Shown here: one piece after another, positions 38,546 to 47,587 of the stretch
Numbering within the stretch: the stretch's first letter is position 1
Layout of the letters: the number at the start of each line of letters is the position of its first letter
Assembly (NCBI RefSeq): GCF_002744245.1
Contig: NZ_NKHG01000110.1
Span: 23,583-87,582 of the forward strand
DNA from: Bacillus pumilus
GTDB lineage: Bacteria; Bacillota; Bacilli; Bacillales; Bacillaceae
Reading direction: 5' to 3'
Length of the DNA stretch: 64,000 nucleotides
The notes under the pieces: model-generated
The model's input: the letters and a program-made list of their open reading frames with translations, nothing else
Told to the model about the DNA's origin: nothing
Database searches by the model: none
Translations under genes and position numbers: made by a program

Positions 38546-40885
38546 GTGCAAAAAGAAGAATTTATGAATGAATTACTCGCTTTTATGCAAGAAGAGGCGT
38601 ACAAACCGTTAACAGTACAAGAATTAGAAGTCATGATGGAAATCACCAATGCGGATGATTATAAAGAGCTCATCAAAGCACTTGTGATATTAGAGGATCA
38701 GGGACTCATCGTCCGTACCCGCAGTGATCGCTACGGTGTGCCTGAAAAAATGAATTTGGTGAAGGGAAAGCTATCCGCTCATGCGAAGGGATTTGCTTTT
38801 GTGACACCTGAAGAGTTTGGACAGGATGATATTTTCATTCCGCCTACAGAGCTTGGAACAGCGATGAATGGCGATACGGTCATGGTTCGTGTCAGCCATA
38901 AATCCAATGGCACCAAAAAAGAAGGAACAGTCATCCGCATTCTGGAGCGTAATATTCAGACGGTTGTCGGTACCTATACAGAAACGAAAAGCTTTGGTTT
39001 TGTCATTCCTGATGATAAAAAGATCACACATGATATCTTTATCCCGAAATCCGCCAAAAACGGAGCGGTCGAAGGTCATAAGGTTGTTGTGACGCTGACA
39101 AGCTATCCAGAAGGTAGAATGAGCGCAGAGGGCGAAGTGACTGAAATCTTAGGTCATAAAAATGACCCTGGTATTGATATTTTGTCGATTATTCACAAAC
39201 ACGGCCTGCCAGGTGAGTTCCCAGAAGAGGCGCTAAAGCAGGCGGTAGACACACCTGAAACAATCGATGAAAAGGACCTGGAAGGCAGACGTGATCTGCG
39301 CAACGAAACGATTGTGACAATTGACGGTGCAGATGCAAAGGATTTAGATGATGCCGTCACTGTGCAAAAGCTGGATGATGGAAAATATAAGCTAGGGGTG
39401 CATATTGCGGATGTCTCTCATTATGTGACTGAGAATTCCCCAATTGATCAGGAAGCCTATGAACGCGGGACGAGTGTTTATCTTGTAGACCGCGTCATTC
39501 CGATGATTCCTCATCGCCTGTCAAACGGCATTTGTTCATTAAATCCGAAGGTCGATCGTCTCACACTGTCTTGTGAAATGGTCATTGATCGCAATGGTAA
39601 GGTCGTCAAACATGAGATTTTCCAAAGTGTGATCAAAACGACGGAGAGAATGACGTATTCAGATGTGAATAAGATTTTAGTGGACCAAGACCAAGAGCTT
39701 CTTGACAAATACGAGCCACTCGTGCCAATGTTCCAAGAGATGGAGAAGCTTGCGGAAATTCTTCGTGACAAGCGGATGGAGCGTGGAGCTGTAGACTTTG
39801 ACTTCAAGGAAGCGAAAGTGCTTGTAGATGATGAAGGAGCAGCAAAAGACGTTGTCATTCGTGAGCGTTCAGTCGCTGAGAAATTAATTGAAGAATTCAT
39901 GCTTGTTGCAAACGAAACGGTTGCAGAGCATTTCCACTGGATGAATGTTCCGTTTATTTACCGAATTCACGAAGAGCCAAATCCAGAGAAGCTTCAGCGC
40001 TTTTTAGAGTTCGTGACAACATTTGGTTACATTGTAAAAGGTACGTCGACAAATATTCATCCGCGTGCACTTCAAAGTGTACTGGATGCCGTCCGTGATC
40101 AACCAGAAGAAGTGGTCATTCAAACTGTCATGCTTCGCTCTATGAAGCAGGCGAAGTATGACCCAGAAAGCATCGGCCATTTTGGATTATCAACGGAATT
40201 TTATACGCACTTCACATCACCGATCCGCCGTTATCCGGATTTAATCGTGCATAGGCTGATCAGAACCTATTTAATTCAGAAAAAGACAGATGAAGTGACC
40301 CTTGAGAAGTGGGGACAGATGCTGCCAGAAATCGCAGACCACGCTTCTACGATGGAGCGCCGGTCGGTCGATGCAGAGCGTGAAACAGATGACCTGAAAA
40401 AGGCAGAGTTTATGCTTGATAAAATCGGTGAAGAGTTTGATGGCATGATTAGTTCCGTCACGAACTTTGGACTATTCGTTGAACTGCCGAATACAATAGA
40501 AGGCCTTGTCCATGTCAGCTACATGACAGACGACTACTATCGCTTTGATGAACAACACTTTGCCATGATCGGTGAACGGACGGGAAATGTATACCGTATC
40601 GGTGACGAAATCACTGTCAAAGTGGTGAATGTCAACAAAGATGAGCATTCCATTGATTTTGAAATCGTCGGCATGAAAGGCACTCGCCGTAAATCACCAA
40701 AAGATTTCAAGTTCAAAAAACGGACGGATCCACCTGCAAAAAGAGGGAACGGGGGTCAGAAGGCGTCTGGGGATAAGGCAAAAGATGATAAAGGCGGCGA
40801 CTGGTTCACAGGTCGAAAAAAGAAGAAAAAGAAAAAACGCGTATTTGAGAACGCACCGAAACAAAAGCGGAAAAAGAAAAAGTAA
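38546..40885 (+). CDS. rnr: Rnr, ribonuclease R
   Basis: A 779-residue 3'-5' exoribonuclease able to degrade structured RNA and, with SmpB-tmRNA, messages from stalled ribosomes. The order is a helix-turn-helix-like N-terminus, two cold-shock domains, the RNB catalytic domain with [12 protein letters not shown] (metal-binding aspartates), an S1 domain (about 620-700) and a very basic lysine-rich tail. The GTG at 38546 gives the B. subtilis-like start MQKEEFM. It lies 20 bases after est and is followed by a terminator; smpB and ssrA are next, as in B. subtilis. Confidence 0.95.
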   Translation: MQKEEFMNELLAFMQEEAYKPLTVQELEVMMEITNADDYKELIKALVILEDQGLIVRTRSDRYGVPEKMNLVKGKLSAHAKGFAFVTPEEFGQDDIFIPPTELGTAMNGDTVMVRVSHKSNGTKKEGTVIRILERNIQTVVGTYTETKSFGFVIPDDKKITHDIFIPKSAKNGAVEGHKVVVTLTSYPEGRMSAEGEVTEILGHKNDPGIDILSIIHKHGLPGEFPEEALKQAVDTPETIDEKDLEGRRDLRNETIVTIDGADAKDLDDAVTVQKLDDGKYKLGVHIADVSHYVTENSPIDQEAYERGTSVYLVDRVIPMIPHRLSNGICSLNPKVDRLTLSCEMVIDRNGKVVKHEIFQSVIKTTERMTYSDVNKILVDQDQELLDKYEPLVPMFQEMEKLAEILRDKRMERGAVDFDFKEAKVLVDDEGAAKDVVIRERSVAEKLIEEFMLVANETVAEHFHWMNVPFIYRIHEEPNPEKLQRFLEFVTTFGYIVKGTSTNIHPRALQSVLDAVRDQPEEVVIQTVMLRSMKQAKYDPESIGHFGLSTEFYTHFTSPIRRYPDLIVHRLIRTYLIQKKTDEVTLEKWGQMLPEIADHASTMERRSVDAERETDDLKKAEFMLDKIGEEFDGMISSVTNFGLFVELPNTIEGLVHVSYMTDDYYRFDEQHFAMIGERTGNVYRIGDEITVKVVNVNKDEHSIDFEIVGMKGTRRKSPKDFKFKKRTDPPAKRGNGGQKASGDKAKDDKGGDWFTGRKKKKKKKRVFENAPKQKRKKKK

Positions 40886-40891
40886 CGTGTC

Positions 40892-40929
40892 AAAAAAGCA
40901 AATAGGGCATCATGCTCTATTTGCTTTTT
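40892..40929 (+). terminator. Terminator of est-rnr
   Basis: AAAAAGCAAATAG-GC pairs with GC-CTATTTGCTTTTT around ATCAT; long and almost perfect. Confidence 0.92.
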
Positions 40930-41025
40930 GACCACATGGCGTCAGCATTGTCGAAAGCTGGATTGTTTGATAAAATAATCCGTACGATTTGAACCGTGTT
41001 TGTGTCAAAAGGAGGGTGTACGCCA

Positions 41026-41496
41026 ATGCCAAAGGGAGAGGGAAAGGTTGTTTCCCAAAACAAAAAAGCGAACCATGACTATTTTATAGAAGAAACATAC
41101 GAAGCCGGCCTTGTGTTACAAGGAACTGAAATCAAATCGATTCGTGCAGGAAAAGTGAATTTAAAAGATTCCTTTGCCAAAATCGAACGAGGAGAAGTAT
41201 TTCTTCACAACATGCACGTGAGCCCGTACGAGCAGGGGAACCGTTATAACCATGATCCGCTGAGAACGAGAAAGCTGCTGCTTCATCGCAAGCAAATCAG
41301 CAAATTGATTGGTGCAACGAAGGAAGAAGGCTACTCACTCGTTCCCATTAAACTATATTTGAAAAATGGCTTTGCCAAAGTTCTCATCGGAATCGGTAAA
41401 GGGAAAAAGAAATACGATAAGCGTGAAGATCTCAAGAAAAAAGACGCAAAACGTGAAATCGAACGTGCCTTCCGTGATCGGCAAAAGCAATTCTAG
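41026..41496 (+). CDS. smpB: SmpB, tmRNA-binding protein
   Basis: A 156-residue SsrA-binding protein with the OB-fold marks [38 protein letters not shown] and the basic C-terminal tail ([19 protein letters not shown]) that enters the mRNA channel. The ATG at 41026 follows AAAGGAGGG; the frame opens earlier without a ribosome site. It lies directly upstream of ssrA. Confidence 0.96.
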   Translation: MPKGEGKVVSQNKKANHDYFIEETYEAGLVLQGTEIKSIRAGKVNLKDSFAKIERGEVFLHNMHVSPYEQGNRYNHDPLRTRKLLLHRKQISKLIGATKEEGYSLVPIKLYLKNGFAKVLIGIGKGKKKYDKREDLKKKDAKREIERAFRDRQKQF

Positions 41497-41589
41497 TCGC
41501 GGGCGGATTGCTTGCTGAGAGCAACAATACTATGCTACAATATGACATGCAGTAAACAATCACCGCAGTATTTTTACAGAAACCTCCAG

Positions 41590-41617
41590 TTGTTTCGAGC
41601 GATAAGATTGTTATAAT
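41590..41617 (+). promoter_or_regulatory. Promoter of ssrA
   Basis: TTGTTT (41590-41595), a 16-base spacer and TATAAT (41612-41617) lie about 58 bases upstream of the mature tmRNA 5' end. Confidence 0.7.
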
Positions 41618-41674
41618 AGTTATATACGGAAGCAGTTAAGCAGAACGTTTCCATCCCGTATATCCCTTTTACAA

Positions 41675-42035
41675 GGGGACGTTACGGATTCGACAGGGAT
41701 GGTTCGAGCTTAGGCTGCGAGCCGAGAGGCGATCTCGTTAACACGCACTTAAATGTAACTGGCAAAACTAAAAGTTTTAACCAAAACTTAGCACTAGCTG
41801 CCTAATAAGCGCAGCGAGCTCTTCCTGACATTGCCTATGTGTCTGTGAGGAGCCCAATGAAGTAGGCTACGCTTACGTTTTCGTCTGAGGACGTAAGAAG
41901 AGATCCATCAGACTAGCTCTCCAAGCGCCCGTCAGCAGGCATGAGGATGAGTGAACACGTAAATATGTTGACTACGCTCGTAGACGCTTAAGTAATCGAT
42001 GTCTCTGGACGTGGGTTCGACTCCCACCGTCTCCA
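41675..42035 (+). ncRNA. ssrA: tmRNA (ssrA)
   Basis: The 5' end GGGGACGTTACGGATTCGAC and 3' end with the T-arm GTGGGTTCGACTCCCAC and GTCTCC form the tRNA-like domain; GGGGAC pairs with GTCTCC. The tag frame starts with the GGC resume codon at 41761 and ends in TAATAA at 41803. The tag is AGKTKSFNQNLALAA with the first alanine supplied by the charged tmRNA. It differs from the B. subtilis tag at Lys4 and Leu11. CCA is not encoded after the discriminator A (42035). Pseudoknot arms are visible in the remaining part. Confidence 0.97.
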
Positions 42036-42036
42036 T
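42014..42036 (+). repeat. Attachment-like repeat, copy 1 (3' end of ssrA)
   Basis: The 23 bases from GGTTCGACT to CTCCAT at the ssrA 3' end recur 1.3 kb downstream at 43312-43334 with 21 of 23 identical. The 3' end of ssrA is a well-known integrase target, so this is the likely left junction of an inserted segment. Confidence 0.75.
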
Positions 42037-42057
42037 ATTACGAAATCATAGGATTTC

Positions 42058-42105
42058 AATGAGTGTCAAAATCCTTGATAGAAAAGGGTTCTGGCACTTT
42101 TTTAA
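42058..42105 (+). terminator. Terminator after ssrA
   Basis: AGTGTCA and ATCCTT pair with AGGGTT and TGGCACT (with G-U pairs), followed by TTTTTTAA. Confidence 0.75.
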
Positions 42106-42183
42106 TTTCATGGAATTTTATCTAGTGACAAGCACCGTAGCTAAAGATTTAGCTGCTATGAGTAAATATTGAGAGTTAAATGC

Positions 42184-43014
42184 TTAGGTATTCTTCGAAT
42201 GTAATTGTTTATATATAAGTGAACTTCGTTCTTTAATGGCATTATTAACAAAAGTTAAAAATTCAATCAGATTATTTTCATCTTTAGTACTAACTGTTTC
42301 TTTAAAGTGCTTTCTCCAAAATTCTTTGGGTTCACTGGTTAAATCTTTGGGGTTTTCTAAAAAGCTTTGTAAAAAATTCTTTTCCACAAAATTAGGCCAA
42401 GTATTAAAACTTAAAATCCATTTAGCGGATTCAATAATATATTTTTTATACTTAACACTGTTACTGTTCTGTAGAATTTTAAAAAAATTCTCAATAGACT
42501 CATTACTGTCTTCAACATCATTTAAAATTACTTTAATATGGTTCAACGTAATATCCCAATAATCATAGGTAGAGCTGTAACGTTTAATGTTAAAAGGAGA
42601 AGACCAATTCTTGTCCTTTTCAATAGCATATACAGGTATAAAATTACCTACTGTGTGTGTTAGTATGGCATATTCATTAAATAAAGGATTGGATAAATTA
42701 TAAGTTTCCTTGTATAAAGCTTTATAAGGAGTTACAAATGAATTCATTGTTTCTCCATTTGCCTCGACAAAATCTGTTTGTTTAGTATTCCAAAATTCAA
42801 ATTCATTTCCCCATAAACGTTTGTATATTTCGAGGATCAAAGGTAATCTATCACAATCAGATAGGGAACCATAAATATTACCTTTATATAGAATTATATT
42901 TGCAATAGGGTTGTTTTCATCATATTTTAAATGTCTCAAATTAAAAATTTCTTTTTTGAAATCATAGTTTATAAATTCTTCTTCAGATAGTTTCATTAAT
43001 TCATCAAAAGTCAT
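42184..43014 (-). CDS. Hypothetical protein in the ssrA-linked insertion
   Basis: A 276-residue protein not recognised. It is rich in Asn, Lys, Ile, Phe and Trp, without signal peptide or clear membrane segment. Several tryptophans fall in short motifs (KRLWGNEFEFWNTKQ, DYWDITLNHIK, KWILSFNTWPNF, EFWRKHF). The ATG at 43014 has AAGGAGAG at good distance, so it is probably expressed. Base composition is clearly more AT-rich than its neighbours and the gene lies between two copies of the tmRNA 3' end, both signs of horizontal acquisition. No enzymatic motif is seen. It could belong to one of the many uncharacterised domains of unknown function found in Firmicute islands, or have a defence role; neither can be shown. 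Confidence 0.7.
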   Translation of the reverse strand: MTFDELMKLSEEEFINYDFKKEIFNLRHLKYDENNPIANIILYKGNIYGSLSDCDRLPLILEIYKRLWGNEFEFWNTKQTDFVEANGETMNSFVTPYKALYKETYNLSNPLFNEYAILTHTVGNFIPVYAIEKDKNWSSPFNIKRYSSTYDYWDITLNHIKVILNDVEDSNESIENFFKILQNSNSVKYKKYIIESAKWILSFNTWPNFVEKNFLQSFLENPKDLTSEPKEFWRKHFKETVSTKDENNLIEFLTFVNNAIKERSSLIYKQLHSKNT

Positions 43015-43311
43015 TGGTCAGCTCTCCTTAATTTCCAGTCTTTTTTGTTAGAAGCATTAATCGAAGTATAATTTATTTCACACTCAAAATTCAAAAATTA
43101 TCTAATTTTACTAATTTTTTAAGTTTTGGGAGCTTCTGTGTAAAGGTTTATTTTTATCTTCTTATGAGAGGGACAATAAAAAAGAAGGTGAATCTTCAAC
43201 TTTCTAAATCGCTCTTACAATGCATATTTTTAATGTATCGAAGCTAACGAATTAACTTAATATCAAAAATCCACTGCTAAACGTTATAATTACATTTCTA
43301 TAAGAAGCGGC

Positions 43312-43334
43312 GGTTCGACTTCCGCCGTCTCCAT
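43312..43334 (+). repeat. Attachment-like repeat, copy 2
   Basis: Second copy of the ssrA 3' end (GGTTCGACT-T-CC-G-CCGTCTCCAT), differing from copy 1 at two positions. It marks the right junction of the segment 42037-43311. No other tmRNA sequence lies next to it. The stretch 43015-43311 upstream is AT-rich and holds no supportable gene and no integrase. Confidence 0.72.
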
Positions 43335-43785
43335 CAAAACTTTTAGAAGCAGTCGTATCAAGAGTCTTTTAGCCCTTGATGTGGGTCTGCCAATATGAAA
43401 AAACTAAATTATTATATTAAATGATGCTATTGATAGCACATTTTTTTACTCTTTTAAATATCTCTGATAAACATGACATAAAGAGAATTGGCTTTTTGAA
43501 CTTAGTGGAAAAATAGGTTGATACTTGGGTTGCTATTTAACGAATTGTTTATGCAAAGTATTGTGACTTAAAGCAAGCAATTTTTAATGAAAAGCGAAAG
43601 ATGACTTCCAACAGAAGTCTTTTTTTGTTAGAAAAATAGAGGGATTATCTAAATATATCCACTTTTTAACCGATGATGAAATGTAGGGATATTTCACCAT
43701 ATTCATCTGGGGGATATTTTAAGTATTGATTTAGACAACAGTTTTTTGAAAATAACAGCAGAGAATGCAGAGGGAGTTCAACTTA
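43335..43785. other. AT-rich stretch with an orphan terminator, no intact gene
   Basis: About 450 bases without a coding region. GACTTC (43603-43608) pairs with GAAGTC (43614-43619), followed by seven T, which is a terminator without a gene in front. It suggests that a gene once ended here and has decayed. Confidence 0.55.
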
Positions 43786-44028
43786 GTGAAAAAAGCAAAG
43801 ATATAATCACTAATTGTAATTACGATGATGGTTACTGTGCTGATGGTATTCGATACAGCATGCAGCAATGAAAAAGCCGAGTGGTATGAGAATTACAGAA
43901 GTGTTATCGAAGACAATGCTTGTGTTTGCTAAAAAGGTGTGGAAATTGATGCAGGTAATGATGAATGGCTCGGATCTGTTCAGAGGTCACTTCATGGTGT
44001 ACAAAAAGACTCAAAGGATAAGGAGTAA
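43786..44028 (+). pseudogene. Broken lipoprotein gene upstream of an intact one
   Basis: From GTG at 43786 (AGGGAG 9 bases upstream) an 81-codon frame reads a lipoprotein-like signal ending FDTACSNEKAEWYENY, but it contains TAA at 43804-43806 within the signal and TAA at 43930-43932. The Lys-rich end KDSKDKE and the final TAA at 44026 are 9 bases before the next lipoprotein gene. The start, lipobox (DTAC against STAC) and a following Trp-Tyr segment resemble that gene, so this may be a decayed tandem copy. Confidence 0.6.
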
Positions 44029-44037
44029 TTAGCACAT

Positions 44038-44598
44038 ATGAAAGAAAACAAAAAGACAATTATTGCAGTATTTCTTCTAGTATTTACATTGATTATGAGC
44101 ACAGCATGCGGTAAAAATGAAGCAGCAAACGGTTCATCGTCAAACACAGCAACAGAAAAACAAGAAAAAATGACCGATAGCGAATATGCATCGTGGTATA
44201 AGGAGTATTTAAAACGCTTTGAAGTTAGACTTATGGCTTTTGCTTTATCGTTAGTTCCATTGGATGAGGTTTACAATAAAGAATGGGCTAGTGACGTTGA
44301 GACAAAAATCGATAGCATGCGAGAATTATTCAGCGAAGCCAAAGAAAAAGAAGACAAAGTACCTGATACGTATAAAAAAGTAAATGGTTACTTAATAAAA
44401 ACAGATGAAAAATTCGAACCGCTTTTCAAAGATATCTTAAAAGTAACAAAGCAAGATAAGGTCGGCGATGATGATTTAAAATTTATAAACCCTATAATGA
44501 AAAAAGCCTTAGAAGAAATGAATCATGCAAAAGCAGAAATCAGTAAAATTGAAGATGAGAAAGCAAATGAAGAACAAAAAGATAAATCAAATTCATGA
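44038..44598 (+). CDS. Hypothetical lipoprotein
   Basis: A 186-residue secreted lipoprotein: a basic start (KENKK), hydrophobic core and lipobox STAC with Cys24, then a Ser/Asn/Thr-rich linker and a charged, helical, lysine/glutamate-rich domain with probable coiled coil (about residues 85-180). GATAAGGAG lies upstream. No family is recognised and no enzymatic motif is present. It follows the ssrA-linked insertion and a broken related gene, so it may belong to the same variable region. Confidence 0.75.
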   Translation: MKENKKTIIAVFLLVFTLIMSTACGKNEAANGSSSNTATEKQEKMTDSEYASWYKEYLKRFEVRLMAFALSLVPLDEVYNKEWASDVETKIDSMRELFSEAKEKEDKVPDTYKKVNGYLIKTDEKFEPLFKDILKVTKQDKVGDDDLKFINPIMKKALEEMNHAKAEISKIEDEKANEEQKDKSNS

Positions 44599-44667
44599 GT
44601 GTGAAAAGAACAACGCTCATTCTTTACAAAAGCCCTGCGAGTGATTATAAAACCGAGGTTAGTTCAC

Positions 44668-44705
44668 AGCATAAAAGAGATGCCGGTATCTGGCGTCTCT
44701 TTTAT
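44668..44705. terminator. Bidirectional terminator between the lipoprotein and a membrane gene
   Basis: AAAAGAGATGCC pairs with GGCGTCTCTTTT around GGTATCT (one G-U pair), between two convergent genes. Confidence 0.85.
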
Positions 44706-44947
44706 TTCTCATGTAAGTTCCTCGAGGAAGACTGCACCAACCGAACAAACAAAGGACAAACCACAATCACCGCAATGATCATCAAAAGCCGATCCGACAC
44801 AATTTCCACAAACGTTGTCTGAGTCACATAAACCGCAATCAGCAGCAAATAACTCACCAAAAAGAACAACCCAGATCGACTTTTTTGAAATGGCTTCTCT
44901 AAAAAAATCAGCATAAACAAACCTGCCATGATGATCAAAAAAGTCAT
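44702..44947 (-). CDS. Small membrane protein
   Basis: An 81-residue protein with three hydrophobic stretches (about residues 2-16, 27-41 and 55-69). GGAGGAGG lies upstream of the ATG at 44947 at a rather long distance (11 bases). In-frame starts further up to 45010 exist, but none has a better site. It is convergent with the lipoprotein gene and divergent from the diguanylate cyclase gene. No family is recognised and no role can be given. Confidence 0.6.
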   Translation of the reverse strand: MTFLIIMAGLFMLIFLEKPFQKSRSGLFFLVSYLLLIAVYVTQTTFVEIVSDRLLMIIAVIVVCPLFVRLVQSSSRNLHEK

Positions 44948-45164
44948 ATCTTTTCGAGCCTCCTCCGCGTTGATCCCCAAATTGTACATATAATTCTTCT
45001 GCTGCAACATGCTTTTCCATCAATTTGAGCAAAAAGTTGTAGAAATTAAAACTAGCTTACATAAAAAACTTCCAACCAATTCAAAATCACATCTTCCCAT
45101 TTATGACGTCCTCATATATAGTAAGATTAGACTAGTTCTAAATAACTGAAATTGGGGCGTTTAC

Positions 45165-46766
45165 ATGGATTCGATTGTTTTACATTTTATTGTGATCATG
45201 AGTGTTTCTGGCATTCTGTCCGTGATATTATCAATCATTGCTCATGCAAATCGCCATCGGTATATTGGCTGTCAATTGTTTATGTACATGTCTGGGGCAA
45301 CTGCGATTTATATTTTTGGGCATACGTTTGAATTATTGGCGCGTACCCCTGAAGAAATCAAGTTCTGGGTTTGTTTTCAATACATAGGTCTTCCATTTAT
45401 TGCACCGTTCAGTCTCATGATTGTGCTGCAATTTACGGGTTTCCATCAATATTTTACAAAGCGCCGCGTGTTTCTCATCTTACTGATTCCATTTCTCACA
45501 ACCATTATGGTGTTCACCAACTTTTTTCATTCACTCTTTTATCGAAGCATCACGATGAATTCAGTAGACGGATTTTTATTGGCTGATTTTACGATTGGCT
45601 ATTGGTATATCATTCATATAGTCTATACATTTGGCTGTTCGATGCTCGCTATTTTTATGTTGCTTTGGTTTTTACGGGTAACGAAAAAAGAATATTTCAA
45701 GCAGATTCTGATCTTGCTCGTTGGGATGTTATTGCCGATCACCACCTCTTTTATCTATTTATTAGGTGTAACCCCTCTTCACATTGATCCGGTACCTGTG
45801 GTGATGTTTTTAACCAATGCGCTATACTTGTGGGCAATTATGTCATTTCAGCTCTTTCAGCTCTCTCCTATTGCGATGGAGCGTGTGTTTGAGCATATGC
45901 CCGAAGGGGTTCTCATTTTAGATCGATATCGGACACTCATTGATTATAACCCTGCGGCTGCGTCTATCATTCCTGCTCTTGCGAAAAAGGGAATTGGCTA
46001 TAAAATCGACGATATTTTCTCAGGGGTCATCAAAGAGACGGCGTTTATACAGTGGCTGCGTTCTCCGCAGGATCACTCGCAATATGATTTGATGTGGGAA
46101 AAAGAACAGCCCTTCTATTATCACCTGACCGCTTCTTCGTTATTTAATAGAAGAGGTGAGGTTGAGGGCAGGCAAATTGTGATCAGTGATGTCACAGAGC
46201 AGCGTTTGCTGCAGGAAGAGCTGGAGCGTCGTGCGTATATTGATGGTTTGACGAATATCTTCAATCGTTCTTCTTTCATTGAACGAACACAGCTGATATT
46301 GGAAGAGGATGCGCGTGATACCGCCATTTTGCTGTTTGATATTGATTTCTTTAAACAAATCAATGATACGTATGGCCATCATATCGGGGACGAGGCGCTG
46401 CGTCATGTTGTTTCCATTTGTCAGCAGCATTTAAAGATGGATGATGTATTTGGACGATATGGCGGAGAAGAGTTTGCCATTTGTCTGCCTCATCATTCAT
46501 TAAAAGAGGCATGTCATATCGCTGAAAAGATGAGGCATTCGTTTGAAACAAGTTTCCTTCAGACTGTTGGGAAAACGGTACAAGTGACAGCGAGCTTCGG
46601 AATCGCTCATACAGCTTATGATTCTCATATACTAGAAAAGCTTCTGTTTGAGGCGGATCAAGCCTTGTATATGTCAAAGCGCAAAGGGCGGAATAGGATT
46701 TATGCGTCAACTGGTGCAGGCTACATGCTGTATCAGGAACATGATCTTCCGCCAGCTTCTCATTGA
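45165..46766 (+). CDS. Membrane-bound PAS-GGDEF diguanylate cyclase
   Basis: A 533-residue sensor. Seven membrane helices (about residues 1-225) of the kind found at the N-terminus of some histidine kinases are followed by a PAS domain (about 240-355). The C-terminal GGDEF domain has the intact active site YGGEEFAICLP, the metal-binding DIDFFKQINDTYGHHIGD and an early DGLTNIFNR. It should synthesise c-di-GMP, which inhibits flagellar motility in Bacillus. The usual inhibitory RxxD is not evident. B. subtilis has three active cyclases (DgcK, DgcP, DgcW), and this architecture does not obviously match any of them at this location. A probable promoter for the next unit lies at its stop codon. 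Confidence 0.85.
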   Translation: MDSIVLHFIVIMSVSGILSVILSIIAHANRHRYIGCQLFMYMSGATAIYIFGHTFELLARTPEEIKFWVCFQYIGLPFIAPFSLMIVLQFTGFHQYFTKRRVFLILLIPFLTTIMVFTNFFHSLFYRSITMNSVDGFLLADFTIGYWYIIHIVYTFGCSMLAIFMLLWFLRVTKKEYFKQILILLVGMLLPITTSFIYLLGVTPLHIDPVPVVMFLTNALYLWAIMSFQLFQLSPIAMERVFEHMPEGVLILDRYRTLIDYNPAAASIIPALAKKGIGYKIDDIFSGVIKETAFIQWLRSPQDHSQYDLMWEKEQPFYYHLTASSLFNRRGEVEGRQIVISDVTEQRLLQEELERRAYIDGLTNIFNRSSFIERTQLILEEDARDTAILLFDIDFFKQINDTYGHHIGDEALRHVVSICQQHLKMDDVFGRYGGEEFAICLPHHSLKEACHIAEKMRHSFETSFLQTVGKTVQVTASFGIAHTAYDSHILEKLLFEADQALYMSKRKGRNRIYASTGAGYMLYQEHDLPPASH

Positions 46767-46791
46767 CTGTTGTTCTGACTTTAGATATGAT
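46763..46791 (+). promoter_or_regulatory. Promoter of the riboswitch transcript
   Basis: TTGACT (46763-46768), 17 bases and TATGAT (46786-46791). The -35 overlaps the stop codon of the diguanylate cyclase gene. Transcription would start just ahead of the riboswitch. Confidence 0.72.
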
Positions 46792-46814
46792 AAACATAAC
46801 ATTTGAACGGTTTC

Positions 46815-46943
46815 CTAAAGGGGAGTAGCTTTTACGGTTTGGTCGTCATTACAGAAACATCCGTTGTTTCTCGGTCATTCCGGCATGAACATGTTAGCCA
46901 GACCTTTGCCTATGATATATGAGGCAAAGGTCTGGCTTTTTTT
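46815..46943 (+). promoter_or_regulatory. yybP-ykoY manganese riboswitch with terminator
   Basis: The conserved blocks of the yybP-ykoY class appear in order: GGGGAGTAGC (46820-46829), CGTCATTACA, CCGGCAT-GAAC and TTAGCCAGACCTTTGCC (to 46910). The last block is also the left arm of a 16-bp terminator, AGCCAGACCTTTGCCT (46896-46911) with its perfect complement (46922-46937) and seven T. Mn(II) binding to the aptamer should sequester the arm and prevent termination, switching the downstream gene on at high manganese. This class is established as a Mn sensor that controls exporters and proteins such as YybP and YkoY. Confidence 0.9.
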
Positions 46944-47027
46944 AAGGTCTTTTTGCATCAGTATGATAGAGGAGCGGAACAAATGAGTGTTTTGCTTTCA
47001 ACATAACAGATGAAAGGATGATCGATC

Positions 47028-47482
47028 TTGAAAAAATATGTGATGGCTTTCCTATTTTCCGGCACACTCGTGTTAAGCGGATGTTCCGGCTTGCTTGACC
47101 AAGTAAGCGATACAACGACGTATGTCACAGAGGCACATGAGTATGTGAATGACATTCAGCAATTTACGGAGGAATTTCCAAAGCTTGCGGAAGAAGCTGT
47201 ACAAGATGCCGCAAAAAAAGCAGATCTGATGCAGCAGCTTGAATCATTGAAGGCAGACATCCAAGAATTTAATGAACTAACAGCCCCAAAAATAGCAGAA
47301 GATCTGCATAGGCAAATCATGGAAAAAATAAGCTGCTGTCAGAGGAAATTCAAACCTATTTACAGCAATTGAAAACAGACAATTTCGATGTTGCAGCCAT
47401 TTTGGAGAACCAGCAAGGGCTAATCAAGCAGCTCCAGCAGTCCGTCAACCTTTTGCAGGATATTGAACAATTAACAAACTAG
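47028..47482 (+). pseudogene. yybP: YybP-like lipoprotein gene with a single-base frameshift
   Basis: The frame starts at ATG 47028 with a lipoprotein signal (lipobox LSGC, Cys19) and continues through a helical, acidic domain (TYVTEAHEYVNDIQQFTEEF). It then breaks at an A6 run (47323-47328): as read, it ends prematurely after 114 codons. One additional A restores a continuous 151-residue protein (EKNKLLSEEIQTYLQQLK and on) ending at TAG 47480. Length and style fit the B. subtilis YybP protein, which gave its name to the riboswitch class found directly upstream. It is either a true recent loss, a phase-variable homopolymer, or a sequencing error. Confidence 0.75.
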
Positions 47483-47510
47483 AGCAAGCACAGCTCTCAG
47501 AAGGATATTC

Positions 47511-47546
47511 AGCATATCTTTGCCTTTTCCGGTGGAGATATGCTTT
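47511..47546 (+). terminator. Hairpin after the yybP-like gene
   Basis: AGCATATCT (47511-47519) pairs with AGATATGCT (47536-47544), followed by TTAATTT. Confidence 0.65.
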
Positions 47547-47587
47547 AATTTAGTGAAAGACAAGTTCTATAGAAAAAAGGTGATCAC

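Noticed and set aside
42236..42562. 108-codon plus-strand frame opposite the unknown gene at 42184-43014
   Set aside because: It lacks a ribosome site, is antisense to a better supported frame and reads as a low-complexity hydrophobic shadow.
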